Source: Sphaeroforma sirkka (Eukaryota; Opisthokonta; Ichthyosporea; Ichthyophonida). Taken from it: 64,000 nt of DNA. The stretch covers positions 15,001 through 79,000 of the forward strand of contig LUCW03001737.1 of the NCBI GenBank assembly GCA_001586965.3, written 5' to 3'. Position numbers and translations under genes: made by a program. Numbering within the stretch: position 1 is the stretch's first letter; every line of letters begins with the position of its first letter. The notes beneath the pieces were generated by a model. It saw only the letters and a program-made list of their open reading frames with translations. It was not told the origin of the DNA and did no database searches. Below are positions 44,962 to 57,625 of this stretch, in pieces.

Positions 44962-45480
44962 AAAAAGTGGGATACAACTGGCCTATTATTGTAGCCACGC
45001 AAGCGGTGGCCATAGCCGCCACCTTTTTTTTTTGGTGTACGGCAAGAACACAATATATACTGGACTGCCCAATATTATTATTTCAATGGCATTACTGGCG
45101 ATTACAGCGCGTATCATGTTTTTCTTCCCGAATATTGTGTTGACGGTGTTTCTTTTGTTGCTATGAGCTGCAAACTTACGTCAGATCTACAAGGCGCTCG
45201 ATAAGAAAACAAGTGATGGGACTCCCATGAACGAGGTTTATTCAAGCCGATTATGCTGTACGTGGCCTCAATAACATATTTGCCCGCAACCATGCTTGCA
45301 ATAATTTTGGCTTCACGGTAGACAAATCCCGTAGGTACTAAAGTCAACAAAAAAAAATTCTAAGGCACTTTGGGAGTTGACAAAAAAAAAAAGGCATTTT
45401 CCGTTTTGGCAAAAAAACAAGGCGATTCGACGTTTGTACACAAACAATGGGTTTTTTTTAACCATAATAAAGGGACTCCC
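44962..45480. other. Spacer between the inverted duplication and the LINE
   Basis: Contains long A and T runs (45,025-45,035; 45,350-45,460). No gene is recognisable. Confidence 0.4.
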
Positions 45481-45489
45481 CACCCTGTT

Positions 45490-48400
45490 CGAGGCCAGAT
45501 TTGCGTCCCCACGCATCAATGTCGTCTAAGAAGGGGAGGAGCGGAACCGGTTGGCGGGCTTGGATCCGACGATTGGGCCTTGTAGGATTTCATATGTTCT
45601 ATAGAATTTAGGCAAGAGCGTATTGCGGTATGTCACTCGGGTAGGGACCCTCTCAAATAGCGCGAGGAGGCAGCTGATCCAGTTTTCGGGCATTCCAGCA
45701 GCGTGGCGCAAGAGTACCCATAGGCGTGGGTAGCAACCTTGTCGTATGCCTTGGTAATGTCCAAACAGACGTCGTTCCACTCCTCTTCCGACTGTGTCTC
45801 GGATTCCATGGCGGCGAGTGCTTGGGTATGACAGGAGTATCGTGATATGAAGCCAGCTTGGGTAGCATGGGTTGTGGCAGAGCCGGAGTGGCTCGTAATC
45901 AGCTTATGGAAGCATTTCTCAAAGATGCGCCTGACTATTTGCGCAAGCGTGATAGGGCGAGAGTCGGGGGAAGTCGGCGGAGAAGGCTATATCTGCATCG
46001 GCTTTTTTTGGGTGCGCTATCAAGAGGCTGCAGTTCAGGGCTGCAGGGAAGGTACCCGCCTTCAGTAGCCTAGTGAATGATTCGGCAAGGAGTCTAATCA
46101 CTGGGCTATTGGCGTCGGGGGCTCCTAGTGTCCTGCGTTTGGTGGAACGCTTCACTGCGGCCTTCAGGAGGAGGATGTGGATCCCGTCGGGGCCAGGCCC
46201 CTTATTGGGATAGCGTAGTATAGCCTCCATTACATCGTCGGGGCGTATGGCGGAATATATATCAGGCGAGAGTTCGGTATCCGGTGGAACCACATACGGG
46301 TTTGGAGTTGAATAGGGCCTCAAAGTAGCCAGTGAGGGTGGCGCCTGTGTCATCGGCACCCGGTATACAGGGTTGGCGCGGAAACCGTCGTTGGTATGCA
46401 ATATCTTTGAACATTTGGGCATTGCTTTGGGCGGTCAGACGTGGGCGGAACGAGTTGTTTGACAGCCGCTGAGCCCAGGGTTTGTTTATGTCGTGGTAGA
46501 ATCCCCCGAAGATCTGTGAGTTAGCGGCATAATGCCAGATGCGGTCGAGGATCCATAGCAGTCCTTCCGCTGGACTGTGCAAGGTGAGATACGACAGCAG
46601 TAGGTTATGATGCGCCCGGATTCGGCTTAGAATAGTTGCGCTCGGAATAGGTTGTGTAGGTTGTACAGTCGACGGAGGTATTGGTTATATCCATGAGAGG
46701 GGAGGCGTTGGTCCGGAGGCGGCGGTATTGTTGCCATTTTTTTTGGGCCAAGGGATTTGTTCCGTTGGAAGTACCTGGAGATGGAGTCCAAAGGTGTGGT
46801 CACCACAGATACCGTAGTCTGTCAGCTTTAAGTCTGGAGAGAGGTGGGGTGGTAGGCCAGTGATACGCATGTTCTGTACTAGTTGAGCCGCAAGCATAGA
46901 GGTAGTTCAAGTGCCACGTAATACGCAGGGTAATCTCAATCGTGTTCATACGTAGTCCGTGATTTGTAGAGTTGAAGTCCCCCCAAACGACGTCTGGTTG
47001 GAAATTGCCAATCTCGGGAGGATTCATGTATCGCCTGACGTCTTATTCGGTAAGTGATTTGAGTCGGAGGTAGAACACGGCCATATGAACGCCAAACCAC
47101 AAAAAGAACACCGCGTAGGATGAGGAGTGTACAAGTTGAAATATCGATGAGTGGTGTTTGGAAAAAATGCCAATACGACAGTGTGAAGGGTATAAGATAT
47201 TGTGTTCGAGCGTATATGATTAAGAAATGTGGTGTTATGCCAGGTTTCAACCAAACACATAACATCAACCTGACTCCCGATATAACGTTCAAGCACTTGT
47301 CTGTATGTGCTGCGTTGTCCACGTTGAGTTCTTATGGGTTAAAGAGCGACATTCTCATTGGTCCTAAGCACTCTTCCTTATTGATGTTAGCTATCTCTCT
47401 ATCGTTGCCTGTCGTCGAAGAGTCTGTCTTGGAAGGTTGAGGCTGCGTATTGGTATCCATCGTGTCAGATGATTGTGTCGGGATGACCTTTGGTACGTGG
47501 AATCGTTCGGGCTGCGCAGCGCTGATTCTTTAGCGTTTGCCGAGATTCGCGGGTTAGGTGAGAAGAGGTTTGCACCATCTTTTGCTTGTTAGGCGTTCTG
47601 GAGACGGTACGTGGTAGATCGCAGAATGTCTTTGTTAGTGGAGTTGACAAGGGGGCTCAGTAGTGCGTACATGCTGCGGGCAAGAATTTTGGCGCTCGTT
47701 CATGCGTGTGGCGGGCCTCTCGCTTGGTGCGGAGATAGTGGATTAGGGCTGCTTGCGTAGAGCTGGGATGTTGTTGGGAGCGGGGGTCGATGTTTTTATC
47801 AAATTGTCATTTCCACGTAAGTGCTGCATGCCGTATCACCCGGGCGACAGTGTCGCTAGGGACACAAAGGAGGACGAAACTGGTGAATCCGATTTGGTTG
47901 AGATACCGGTTTAGACGAGAGATACCAGAGAAAATGATGGCGATTGAGGAGTGGTTGGACATGTCAGTATATTTCAAATATTGATTGAGATGAGGGCTTG
48001 CCGTTAGAAAAAATTACCCGGAAGAAGAGCCATACCGGAGTTATGTCAAAAGGTGTGTGGGTACTGTCGGCTACGATAGGGGCTGAGAAGCTGGTGGGGT
48101 CGGGCGTTTTTTAAGGCTAGGTTTTGTTGGTTTGTCCACTTTTGAGCGGTAGCTGGGGGGCTCACTGCTGCTATTGGGCGCCTGTGACCGCGGTCTTTTT
48201 GCTGGCGGAGCAGGTAGGCTTGTGGAGCCAAATCGGAAAGTGTTGGGTGTGCCTTCATTTATAGGTGTACGGGTTTGGGATTTAAGGTCCCGGGGTTCGG
48301 ATTCGAGGTTGTTTACTTTTGCACAGGGGCTAGTGAGCATTTGGTGCATGGTTGATTTCCATTGGTCGTCAGTCAGAGGCTCCTTGGAGTTGGGCCCATC

Positions 48401-48490
48401 ATTGTTCGGGGTTGGTAGAGCCGGTCCCAAAATTTGGTTGATATTGGCCTGTAGAGTATTGACCTGGGCAGGGACGAGTGTACCATTTTA
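45490..48490 (-). mobile_element. Non-LTR retrotransposon (LINE), broken
   Basis: Minus-strand LINE. The upstream part (about 48,490-47,480) looks like ORF1 (VNTLQANINQILGPALPTP and, near 47,900, FSGISRLNRYLNQIGFTSF). ORF2 follows: AP-type endonuclease with DVMCLVETW (about 47,250) and VVWGDFNS (about 46,980), then reverse transcriptase with NKGPGPDGIHILLLKAA (about 46,180), SPITLAQIVRRIFEKCFHKL (about 45,930) and CLDITKAYDKV (about 45,760), which holds the first catalytic Asp. Frame changes occur at least near 45,975 and 45,560 and there are several stops. The RT is lost before the YADD-type motif, so the 3' half of ORF2 is absent, the reverse of the usual 5' truncation. Confidence 0.85.
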
Positions 48491-51400
48491 AGAGGCTGAG
48501 TCAAAACATATTCACACAAGTATAGCAAAGTTAGTATGCAATATGCGCTGTTCTGTAGTAGGTGTAGAAAATAAAGGAAGATGAAATTCGGCATTCTGAG
48601 AACGCTGCCACTATAGTTTTTTTCGCTGTGAGCTAGTTTATTATCGTATAGCACCGATATTTCTCTGAGATTCACTCGACAGTACGCCCCGGGAGGCATG
48701 TCACTGCATCGGAAGTTAGCACATTCTTGAGAGCATACGATGTGGACTTACAACAGCGTCACCACTATGAGCGGGTGGCAGATGAATTGGCCCCATATCC
48801 AGATCTGAATAAGATCGAGCGGTGACTTTAGGATACATACCTCAATCCTGATCGAATTCTATTGGGTGGTCCGTGGATTAAGATTCCGGGCTTAGGATGA
48901 CAGCTGAAGGTCAACACAATGTGCTACATGTGAATGACAACACATGTAGACATGATGATGACTTTGTGTATACGGCGACAGTCAGATGACGCCCTAAGCC
49001 GCATCGAACACATATGTACATTTATTTGCATGCTAGACATTGTTGGTACCCTGTGGCACTGATTGATAACATTCGGGTAAACTCCAACTTCAGCCCACGT
49101 ATGGTCAACACCTTGGATGTGCGCGTTTGGATTCAAACACACACAATGTTTCGATTACAAAACTAGATTAGTAGTACCATGGCAAAACATCTGTGCGGAC
49201 ATAGCACGTGATGCAGATAAATTTGGTATGTTCTCGTTTACTTTTGCACAGGGGCTAGTGAGCATTTGGTGCATGGTTGATTTCCATTGGTCGTCAGTCA
49301 GAGGCTCCTTGGAGTTGGGCCCATCATTGTTCGGGGTTGGTAGAGCCGGTCCCAAAATTTGGTTGATATTGGCCTGTAGAGTATTGACCTGGGCAGGGAC
49401 GAGTGTACCATTTTAAGAGGCTGAGTCAAAACATATTCACACAAGTATAGCAAAGTTAGTATGCAATATGCGCTGTTCTGTAGTAGGTGTAGAAAATAAA
49501 GGAAGATGAAATTCGGCATTCTGAGAACGCTGCCACTATAGTTTTTCGCTGTGAGCTAGTTTATTATCGTATAGCACCGATATTTCTCTGAGATTCACTC
49601 GACAGTACGCCCGGGAGGCATGTCACTGCATCGGAAGTTAGCACATTCTTGAGAGCATACGATGTGGACTTACAACAGCGTCACCACTATGAGCGGGTGG
49701 CAGATGAATTGGCCCCATATCCAGATCTGAATAAGATCGAGCGGTGACTTTAGGATACATACCTCAATCCTGATCGAATTCTATTGGGTGGTCCGTGGAT
49801 TAAGATTCCGGGCTTAGGATGACAGCTGAAGGTCAACACAATGTGCTACATGTGAATGACAACACATGTGGATATGATGATGACTTTGTGTATACGGCGA
49901 CAGTCAGATGACGCCCTAAGCCGCATCGAACACATAAGTACATTTATTTGCATGCTAGACATTGTTGGTACCCTGTGGCACTGATTGATAACATTCCGGG
50001 TAAACTCCAACTTCAGCCCACGTATGGTCAACACCTTGGATGTGCGCGTTTGGATTCAAACACACACAATGTTTCGATTACAAAACTAGATTAGTAGTAC
50101 CATGGCAAAACATCTGTGCGGACATAGCACGTGATGCAGATAAATTTGGTATGTTCTCGTTTACTTTTGCACAGGGGCTAGTGAGCATTTGGTGCATGGT
50201 TGATTTCCATTGGTCGTCAGTCAGAGGCTCCTTGGAGTTGGGCCCATCATTGTTCGGGGTTGGTAGAGCCGGTCCCAAAATTTGGTTGATATTGGCCTGT
50301 AGAGTATTGACCTGGGCAGGGACGAGTGTACCATTTAAGAGGCTGAGTCAAAACATATTCACACAAGTATAGCAAAGTTAGTATGAAATATGCGCTGTTC
50401 TGTAGTAGGTGTAGAAAATAAAGGAAGATGAAATTCGGCATTCTGAGAACGCTGCCACTATAGTTTTTCGCTGTGAGCTAGTTTATTATCGTATAGCACC
50501 GATATTTCTCTGAGATTCACTCGACAGTACGCCCCGGGAGGCATGTCACTGCATCGGAAGTTAGCACATTCTTGAGAGCATACGATGTGGACTTACAACA
50601 GCGTCACCACTATGAGCGGGTGGCAGATGAATTGGCCCCATATCCAGATCTGAATAAGATCGAGCGGTGACTTTAGGATACATACCTCAATCCTGATCGA
50701 ATTCTATTGGGTGGTCCGTGGATTAAGATTCCGGGCTTAGGATGACAGCTGAAGGTCAACACAATGTGCTACATGTGAATGACAACACATGTAGATATGA
50801 TGATGACTTTGTGTATACGGCGACAGTCAGATGACGCCCTAAGCCGCATCGAACACATATGTACATTTATTTGCATGCTAGACATTGTTGGTACCCTGTG
50901 GCACTGATTGATAACATTCCGGGTAAACTCCAACTTCAGCCCACGTATGGTCAACACCTTGGATGTGCGCGTTTGGATTCAAACACACACAATGTTTCGA
51001 TTACAAAACTAGATTAGTAGTACCATGGCAAAACATCTGTGCGGACATAGCACGTGATGCAGATAAATTTGGTATGTTCTCGTTTACTTTTGCACAGGGG
51101 CTAGTGAGCATTTGGTGCATGGTTGATTTCCATTGGTCGTCAGTCAGAGGCTCCTTGGAGTTGGGCCCATCATTGTTCGGGGTTGGTAGAGCCGGTCCCA
51201 AAATTTGGTTGATATTGGCCTGTAGAGTATTGACCTGGGCAGGGACGAGTGTACCATTTTAAGAGGCTGAGTCAAAACATATTCACACAAGTATAGCAAA
51301 GTTAGTATGCAATATGCGCTGTTCTGTAGTAGGTGTAGAAAATAAAGGAAGATGAAATTCGGCATTCTGAGAACGCTGCCACTATAGTTTTTCGCTGTGA

Positions 51401-52005
51401 GCTAGTTTATTATCGTATAGCACCGATATTTCTCTGAGATTCACTCGACAGTACGCCCCGGGAGGCATGTCACTGCATCGGAAGTTAGTACATTCTTGAG
51501 AGCATACGATGTGGACTTACAACAGCGTCACCACTATGAGCGGGTGGCAGATGAATTGGCCCCATATCCAGATCTGAATAAGATCGAGCGGTGACTTTAG
51601 GATACATACCTCAATCCTGATCGAATTCTATTGGGTGGTCCGTGGATTAAGATTCCGGGCTTAGGATGACAGCTGAAGGTCAACACAATGTGCTACATGT
51701 GAATGACAACACATGTGGATATGATGATGACTTTGTGTATACGGCGACAGTCAGATGACGCCCTAAGCCGCATCGAACACATAAGTACATTTATTTGCAT
51801 GCTAGACATTGTTGGTACCCTGTGGCACTGATTGATAACATTCCGGGTAAACTCCAACTTCAGCCCACGTATGGTCAACACCTTGGATGTGCGCGTTTGG
51901 ATTCAAACACACACAATATTTCGATTACAAAACTAGATTAGTAGTACCATGGGAAAACATCTGTGCGGACATAGCACGTGATGCAGATAAATTTGGTATG
52001 TTCTC
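48311..52005. repeat. Four tandem copies of a 923-925-bp chimeric unit
   Basis: GTTTACTTTTGCACAGGGGC starts each copy at 48,311, 49,236, 50,159 and 51,082, and the last copy ends with GGTATGTTCTC at about 52,005. Copies are almost identical. The left part of each unit is the ORF1 region of the LINE (minus strand) and the right part is a gag-like fossil (plus strand; DLQQRHHYERVADEL). Upstream of copy 1 the LINE continues, and downstream of copy 4 the gag-like sequence continues, so the array arose by duplication of a segment that spans the junction of the two. Each copy's ORFs are repeats of each other, not a gene family. Confidence 0.95.
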
Positions 52006-53460
52006 CCACCAGGCACTTTTGCCTGTTTGTACGCTAGATGCGGCGGTACGCACACCACTGGATGTGGTATGGAATAAGAGCTGAGACTGGCTATGCGTTC
52101 TTTTGTGTCCACAGCATACTCTGGGGTACAGAAGGAGACTTTCTTTATGACTATTAACGACTATGGCCCTATGAAGTTAGCCACAGATGTTCGAAAGCAG
52201 GTCACAGCCTTATCCAGGGTACCACATGGGATCCGACGTGACGGGCGTGACAGAGATGCCGCGTATCGGTGTTTAGTCGGGGATCATATGTGCCAGCACG
52301 TGGTCGGAGCCACTCTCATGACAGAGACTACGATAGGGATCGCTCAGGTGATCGTAACAGGGGCCATTCTTCTGACAGCTATGGCCGTTCCTATGACCGC
52401 CACCGCCGAGAACGCCCGTATGATAACCGCTACCACGACCGAGAGCACAACCGCTATGGACACACCCGTCGTACTTCTGCTGATACACGCAATAGCAATG
52501 ACATCCCTACTTGCCCTAAGTGTAAACTCCGCAACACAGATCCTTTATGCACATTGTGCTGAACTTGCAAACAACCCGGGCATTCTTCAAACAAGTGCCC
52601 ATCCAATACAACAGTTGTAGCGTCCACCACTCCTGTTCCACCAGCCCCTATTCCTGGTGTGAATATACCACGGCAGATATGATCCGAGAACTGGACGGGC
52701 CGGTAATCAATGCTTACTGTGAAGTATCAAGTATTGAACTGTACACCATAAACCTTGTCCGGGTCTCCCTGCAGCACTTTAGGCACCCCCCAAAGGCTAG
52801 AAGTGGAAGTATTTTATCGATAATCATTATTAGAGGACTGTTTCGAGGCATAACTGCGGCTAATGAAACGAATCTCAATTTTGCTTTTGACACCAAATAA
52901 ATCTAGACCGATGTAGTAAGTTATTAAGGCGGAACTATATCGACAAAAGTCTCAGTCTAAAACCCCCTAATCATTTATTTTGCCTTCGGTGTTTTATCTC
53001 CTGGAGGTGAGGTAGAAGTGAATATTTTCACTGACGGCTTTCCTGAACTGACTAAGCACTTCTTGACTTAGCAAATAGCTATTGAATTCGATGTAGTACA
53101 TTATGTGAATGACTGAACCAGCCAACCTAGTACCAACCAACAGTGTACCAACCAACTTAGTACCAACCATCCTACCTTTGCTGGCATACTATAGCAGACC
53201 AGTATTTTTTTGCTGTTCTTCGGTCGCCAATACTTGTGGCAGTTACACCGGAAATGGTCTAGTCAGATTGCACTACGATCAGGTCTCCAATGTTGCTGCA
53301 ATATTTTCATCTGTGAATAATTTTGATCCAATCGTTTACGGTTGCATGCATGATCTACCTCGTTGACGCTTTGCCATCAGGCATCGTTTTGTGAACATCT
53401 AGAAACATGCCTGGACAGTTTTTGCGGACCGCGATAGTCAGAGTCGCTTGTCGAATCATA
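52006..53460 (+). mobile_element. Element E: decayed gag-like retroelement fossil
   Basis: Continues the gag-like part of the 923-bp unit. It contains an Arg/Asp/His-rich stretch (RSYDRHRRERPYDNRYHDRE) and two Cys motifs (CPKCKLRNTDPLCTLC and CKQPGHSSNKC), the second a CCHC zinc knuckle, typical of a retroelement nucleocapsid. After about 52,650 only traces remain. It is old and heavily broken with many interruptions. Possibly the same broad group as element B. Confidence 0.6.
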
Positions 53461-54300
53461 GTCTAAATTTACTCATCGTATTTATGTATCTCTTCAGCAA
53501 TGCAACCCTTCGTACTGGGGGAATCTATGAACTCTCGGAATCTCGATATAATAATCGTGAACGTAACTCTCTGGTTTCATCGGAACATCATCGAAAAATT
53601 ATGTTTATATAAAACCCTAAGCAGTACATAATTTAATTGAACGGATTTATTCATAAATACCATTACTACTTTATAGATCAGATATTTAAGTAGACCAATT
53701 AAAATGGCTATTAAATTTCCGAAGACTTCTATCTTGATGATGCTTCAGTTGCGAGATGGTTCAACTGAGCATACGATTCTTGACTCTTGGGACTCTCAAC
53801 CTTATCTAGCTTATCATCCGAACAGTCAATCAGATTGCCAGTCTGATGACGACGAGGCAGTAAATCTTGATACGTGGCCGGCCACTGAATAACTCATAGG
53901 CTGGAGACGGTAGGACATTCATTTTTCATTTTTCTTTATCTTTTTTTTCTCGAGATATGATTTTAGGAAATAGTCTAAATGTACATGGTCTACATGGGCA
54001 CGGCGAGAATAAAAACAGCATTGCTAGTCACGGTGGCCACAACGTAAATAATGTCCCTCCAGCGAATCAGTACTGGGACGGTTATATATAGGCAATGACT
54101 CAGTCTCCAAATCCTCCAGAGTATTGTTGATTCACGAGGCAAACTTCATCTTTATTGCAAGACTACTTCCGCACTTAATTAATATACTTAGAAATTATTC
54201 CCAGGTCTCAGCTCTAAGCCGATAATACCGTCTCATTAGCGGATCTTTACATGTGGTGGATTTTTGCAGATGAAGTAGTACCATCACCTTCGTCGTTGAC
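53461..54300. other. Unassigned region
   Basis: One 62-codon plus-strand frame (53,704-53,892, starting MAIKFPKTSILMML and ending in an Asp-rich tail) is preceded by TATATAAAA at about 53,608. I do not recognise it. The rest has no gene that I can support. Confidence 0.3.
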
Positions 54301-54307
54301 TACCTCC

Positions 54308-54448
54308 TCACGACGCGCGCTTACCTTTCGGCTTATCTTTCGCTGACTTTTTAGCATCACGAGCCTTCTTCTCTGGAAAGCTACTCTCATTGACTAATTT
54401 CAATAACTCCTTACTTTGTTTCTTTCGTAGTTTCTTGTCACGGGCTTT
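54308..54448 (-). CDS. Possible terminal exon of a small lysine-rich protein
   Basis: 46 codons and a TGA, reading KARDKKLRKKQSKELLKL and PEKKARDAKKSAKDKPKGKR. The upstream side has an AG acceptor (CGTAATAG). A phase-compatible first exon MDNTMNVHSNY with a GTATCT donor lies about 100 bp upstream (near 54,580). The strong Lys/Arg bias and acceptor support coding, but it could be chance. The composition would suit a nuclear or nucleolar protein; nothing more can be said. Confidence 0.3.
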   Translation of the reverse strand, partial: KARDKKLRKKQSKELLKLVNESSFPEKKARDAKKSAKDKPKGKRAS

Positions 54449-54599
54449 CTATTACGTTCAGTCTAAAGTATTTGCCGTGCTTGTCGTGTTTGAATGTGAT
54501 GGTCAGGTATCAATAACCCGTGTTTACTCCTCATCATCCGACGATCCAGATACATAATTCGAGTGTACGTTCATCGTGTTGTCCATATTATTCTCTTAG

Positions 54600-55145
54600 A
54601 CAACTATTGCAGTGCTACACCATACGCTTGAAGATATTAAGAAGAAACACCCCCAAACTCGGTCTGAAAACTCAAATCTGACAGTGATAAAACCACTCTT
54701 TATCATGTGGTAGAATGATGATAAAGCTTATTCCTCCGGCCATACGTTCTTCGGACAGTACCCAGATATTTTCTCAAACTACTACTGCAGTGTTACACCC
54801 ACACGCTCAACGCTTTTCTGAAAATTCACCCAAATTCAGTCTAACAACTCATATCTGACTATCTTAAAATCACCCTTCTTATTCCTTCGAGCATACTGCA
54901 GTGCTACACTATACGCTCGAAGTTATTCAGGAAATAGCCCGACAGTGTTAAAATCTTCTCAACCAGGTGATAGAACATCGATAAAAGCCTATTTCTTCTA
55001 AAATACGTTCTACGGATAGTACCCGAAGGTTTTCTTAAACCGCCACCGTACAGTCTACGCTCAAAGTTATTCAGAAAACAGCCTCAAATTCGGTCTCAGT
55101 ATACGTAACTGACTAATTTACTTGCTATTTATGGCATATTGCACC
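54600..55145. repeat. Degenerate tandem repeats, 115-175-bp units
   Basis: Four units share CTGCAGTGCTACACYATACGCT, split by changes, then TTATTCAGAAAA, AAATTCGGTCT and CTCAAATCTGAC, starting near 54,610, 54,782, 54,894 and 55,045. A second shared block (CATACGTTCTTCGGACAGTACCC) occurs at about 54,742 and 55,002. The copies are old. Confidence 0.65.
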
Positions 55146-55189
55146 GAGTATTAGAATTCGTATTCTCAATCGACGCAAGCTATGGCCAA

Positions 55190-55645
55190 CACTGTATTCT
55201 TTTAACAATATCTTACTCGGGAAATACTCCCAATATCGGTCTCAGAATGAATCAGGATTCATAATTCTGATCACAGACGTTGGCCAACACTTTGTATTCC
55301 TTTAGTAGTAATTTGAACTATTTATATTTCACTTTTGAACTATTTGTTAAGTACTTTGCAACATCTACAAAACTCGCGCACTCCACTCAGTTGCAATGCA
55401 GCCGCTGTGGACATATAAGATAAGCTTGTGCATGTCAAAATATCTGGCATATTGATCTGACTTGTAGAATCCATATTTCTAATCACAACCTATGATTATT
55501 TTACTTTGCATTCCTTCAATAGTAACAAATTTAAGTACCTTGTATCATTTATAGAACTTACACAATTAATTAATTGTAATACAGCCGCTGTGGACTCAAA
55601 ACCAACAATTGTTTACAGTATGTCAAAGTATCCGGCATATTGACA
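55190..55645. repeat. Degenerate 210-bp tandem repeat
   Basis: Two main units share TTGCATTCCTT-type starts, AAGTACYTTG, and TTGYAATRCAGCCGCTGTGGA (split by changes) followed by CATATTGA, at about 55,275-55,460 and 55,495-55,645. A partial unit (GGCCAACACTGTATTCTTTT) precedes them. Confidence 0.65.
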
Positions 55646-55801
55646 TATAGCCAAAGTAGCCAAGCGACCTTTGAGGTATGTATCGGAATGGAGACTGGAT
55701 ATCACACCTAGGAAGGAAATATATTCACACCTACTTTTCCACTCGATAGTATTAACAATTATATTAATTATACAGAGTCTATTGGCGGTCCATTTCTTTA
55801 G

Positions 55802-55989
55802 GCAGCAAACTCCAAAGAATCGATGATCTTTTCCCTGCGGAAGTTCAAGGCGTTTTCTGATACAACATACAACACAATATGTACTAAAAACCTATTCGGA
55901 GGGATCTGCTTTCCGGAATCGCCACCGACCACAACCGAGCTAGACAACCGATGGGCTGAAAACGTAATTGAGAATTCGTTGTCTTTCAG
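55802..55989 (+). CDS. Possible internal exon, unknown gene
   Basis: An open stretch between a good acceptor (TTTCTTTAG) and donor (TTTCAG/GTGCAC). It reads ANSKESMIFSLRKFKAFSD, TICTKNLFGGICFPESPP and ENVIENSLSF. A short ORF with codon-like composition (TESQFLDKIVHVASPENAQV) follows at about 56,126-56,290 on the same strand, but I found no phase-compatible junction between them. The minus strand is also open here. I do not recognise a family. Confidence 0.25.
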
Positions 55990-56479
55990 GTGCACACACC
56001 AAAGTACCAATAACGAATATTCTTACTCATTTTTATCCACCGGTGCGGTCGGCATAAGTAAATGGTCTCACTCTTTTTTAAGAAGATGATGAGCACGTCA
56101 AGTGCCAGTTGAACGACATTGAAATATGATTTATAACTTGACGTATGTGAAAGAGTACTCAATATATCAGCATACAAGAAAAATTGAAACTGAATCTCAG
56201 TTCCTTGACAAAATAGTACACGTCGCGTCCCCTGAGAATGCTCAAGTCATTCCACTCATTGGAGACATTCTCAATGGATGTGAAATATAAATGTCCTTCA
56301 ACGATAAAGCCGCATATTCTATAACACATAAATTACGAGACAGTGTTTAACCAATTAGATGTCTATCATCGGAATATTAAATAACCGACATTTTACTGGC
56401 CTAGGCTAGTTAGTTGTAGAAAAGCTGCAATAAATCGATTGGTAATTTAACTCTAGCAGCGTGATATTAAATACCATAC

Positions 56480-56583
56480 CTTCACCATCGCATAGCCTAC
56501 TAGCATGCTCTGCGAGACCTCGCAACGATTTATAGCTCATAGGTTTTATACTCAGTAGGAAACGCCGCAGATACTGCAATTGT
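56480..56583 (-). CDS. Possible internal exon, unknown gene
   Basis: A 104-nt open stretch bounded by CACCAG and GAAG/GTATGG on the minus strand. It reads QLQYLRRFLLSIKPMSYKSL then RGLAEHASRLCDGE. The spacing of Leu and Arg is helical and faintly recalls RhoGAP helices, but no neighbouring exon was found. It could be part of a gene with unseen short exons. Confidence 0.25.
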
Positions 56584-57625
56584 CTGGTGCGCACGGTTAT
56601 CAGGAATGAAATACACAGACTTTGAAAAACTTTAGTTTCTTAATTTTGGAAACTGCTTAAGACCTTTAAAATAATAGGAATTCATATTTCAGCTGTCACT
56701 CTTCCTTGCCTCTCTGATGTTATCATATGAGTATAATTTTACATCTCACACTTCCGAGTTGCCAGACTCGGTATAACAAAAACACAATCTTAATATCGCG
56801 TGATGCGTTGTTTGAGATGTGCGTACTGCGTAGAGTGCATATATCGTTTTGACTGGTTTATCCAGGTAGAAATGGTTCAAACTACATCCGAATATAGAAC
56901 CACTTTCCCAAATGACAATCAGTAAAACCAAACCGACTGACCGGCGCATCAGTATGTGGAGGGTATGGACGTATATCAATTTGGGGGTGCTCAGGACCAA
57001 GTTGTTTTTATTCATCATCGCAAGGGCTTAGCATATCCCCTTGTATCCGTACTCGCATTATACACTGCATTTACTAATCACTGCAGTTCAGTTGTCGTTC
57101 GCTCTCGCCCTATTAGAGTCCAAATTCGATTCTACCATCGCAACCCGATCGACATTGCAAACGCACTTTGTCAATCGGCAACCACATCTAAATCGTTTGA
57201 ACTACCGGTAGTCTATTCACTCCCATTGTGTCACCCCGATCGTGGCCCCGTACTGAGCTACGTAGCAATTCTGTGTAGTTATAAAATCGGAAACGTAAGG
57301 AATGGTTTCAGAGCTGAGGGATGTAGGGTTATAGGGTCTAGGAGAGCAAGGAACGGCCTCCTAAGGTTTCGACCAAACACAAAGGTGAGAGATGCTCTAA
57401 TACAGACTGCTAAGCCCAACAGCGTGATGTATTGGCTATATGTGTATACTTATTAAAGGGCCTGATTCGCGCAATAAATAATTAGATGCCAGAACGCACA
57501 CGTTAAACAGCGTCCAACAAAACTTCTTGCCTGAGCCCCATCGGAACATCACGACACATTTACCACCGTATAAAGTCATCCGATTTGATACTGTCTTTCT
57601 ACTAGGTAAAAAGGGCGTATGTACA
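56584..57625. other. Region downstream of the ALFY-like gene
   Basis: Probably includes the 3' untranslated region of the minus-strand ALFY-like gene. A plus-strand frame of 166 codons at 56,956-57,456 has no recognisable domain and is not supported as a gene. Confidence 0.4.

Noticed and set aside
48924-52084. Apparent family of repeated small proteins (for example MCAFGFKHTQ and MLTIRGLKLE)
   Set aside because: They are the same chance frames in each copy of the 923-bp tandem unit, composed of LINE and gag debris.
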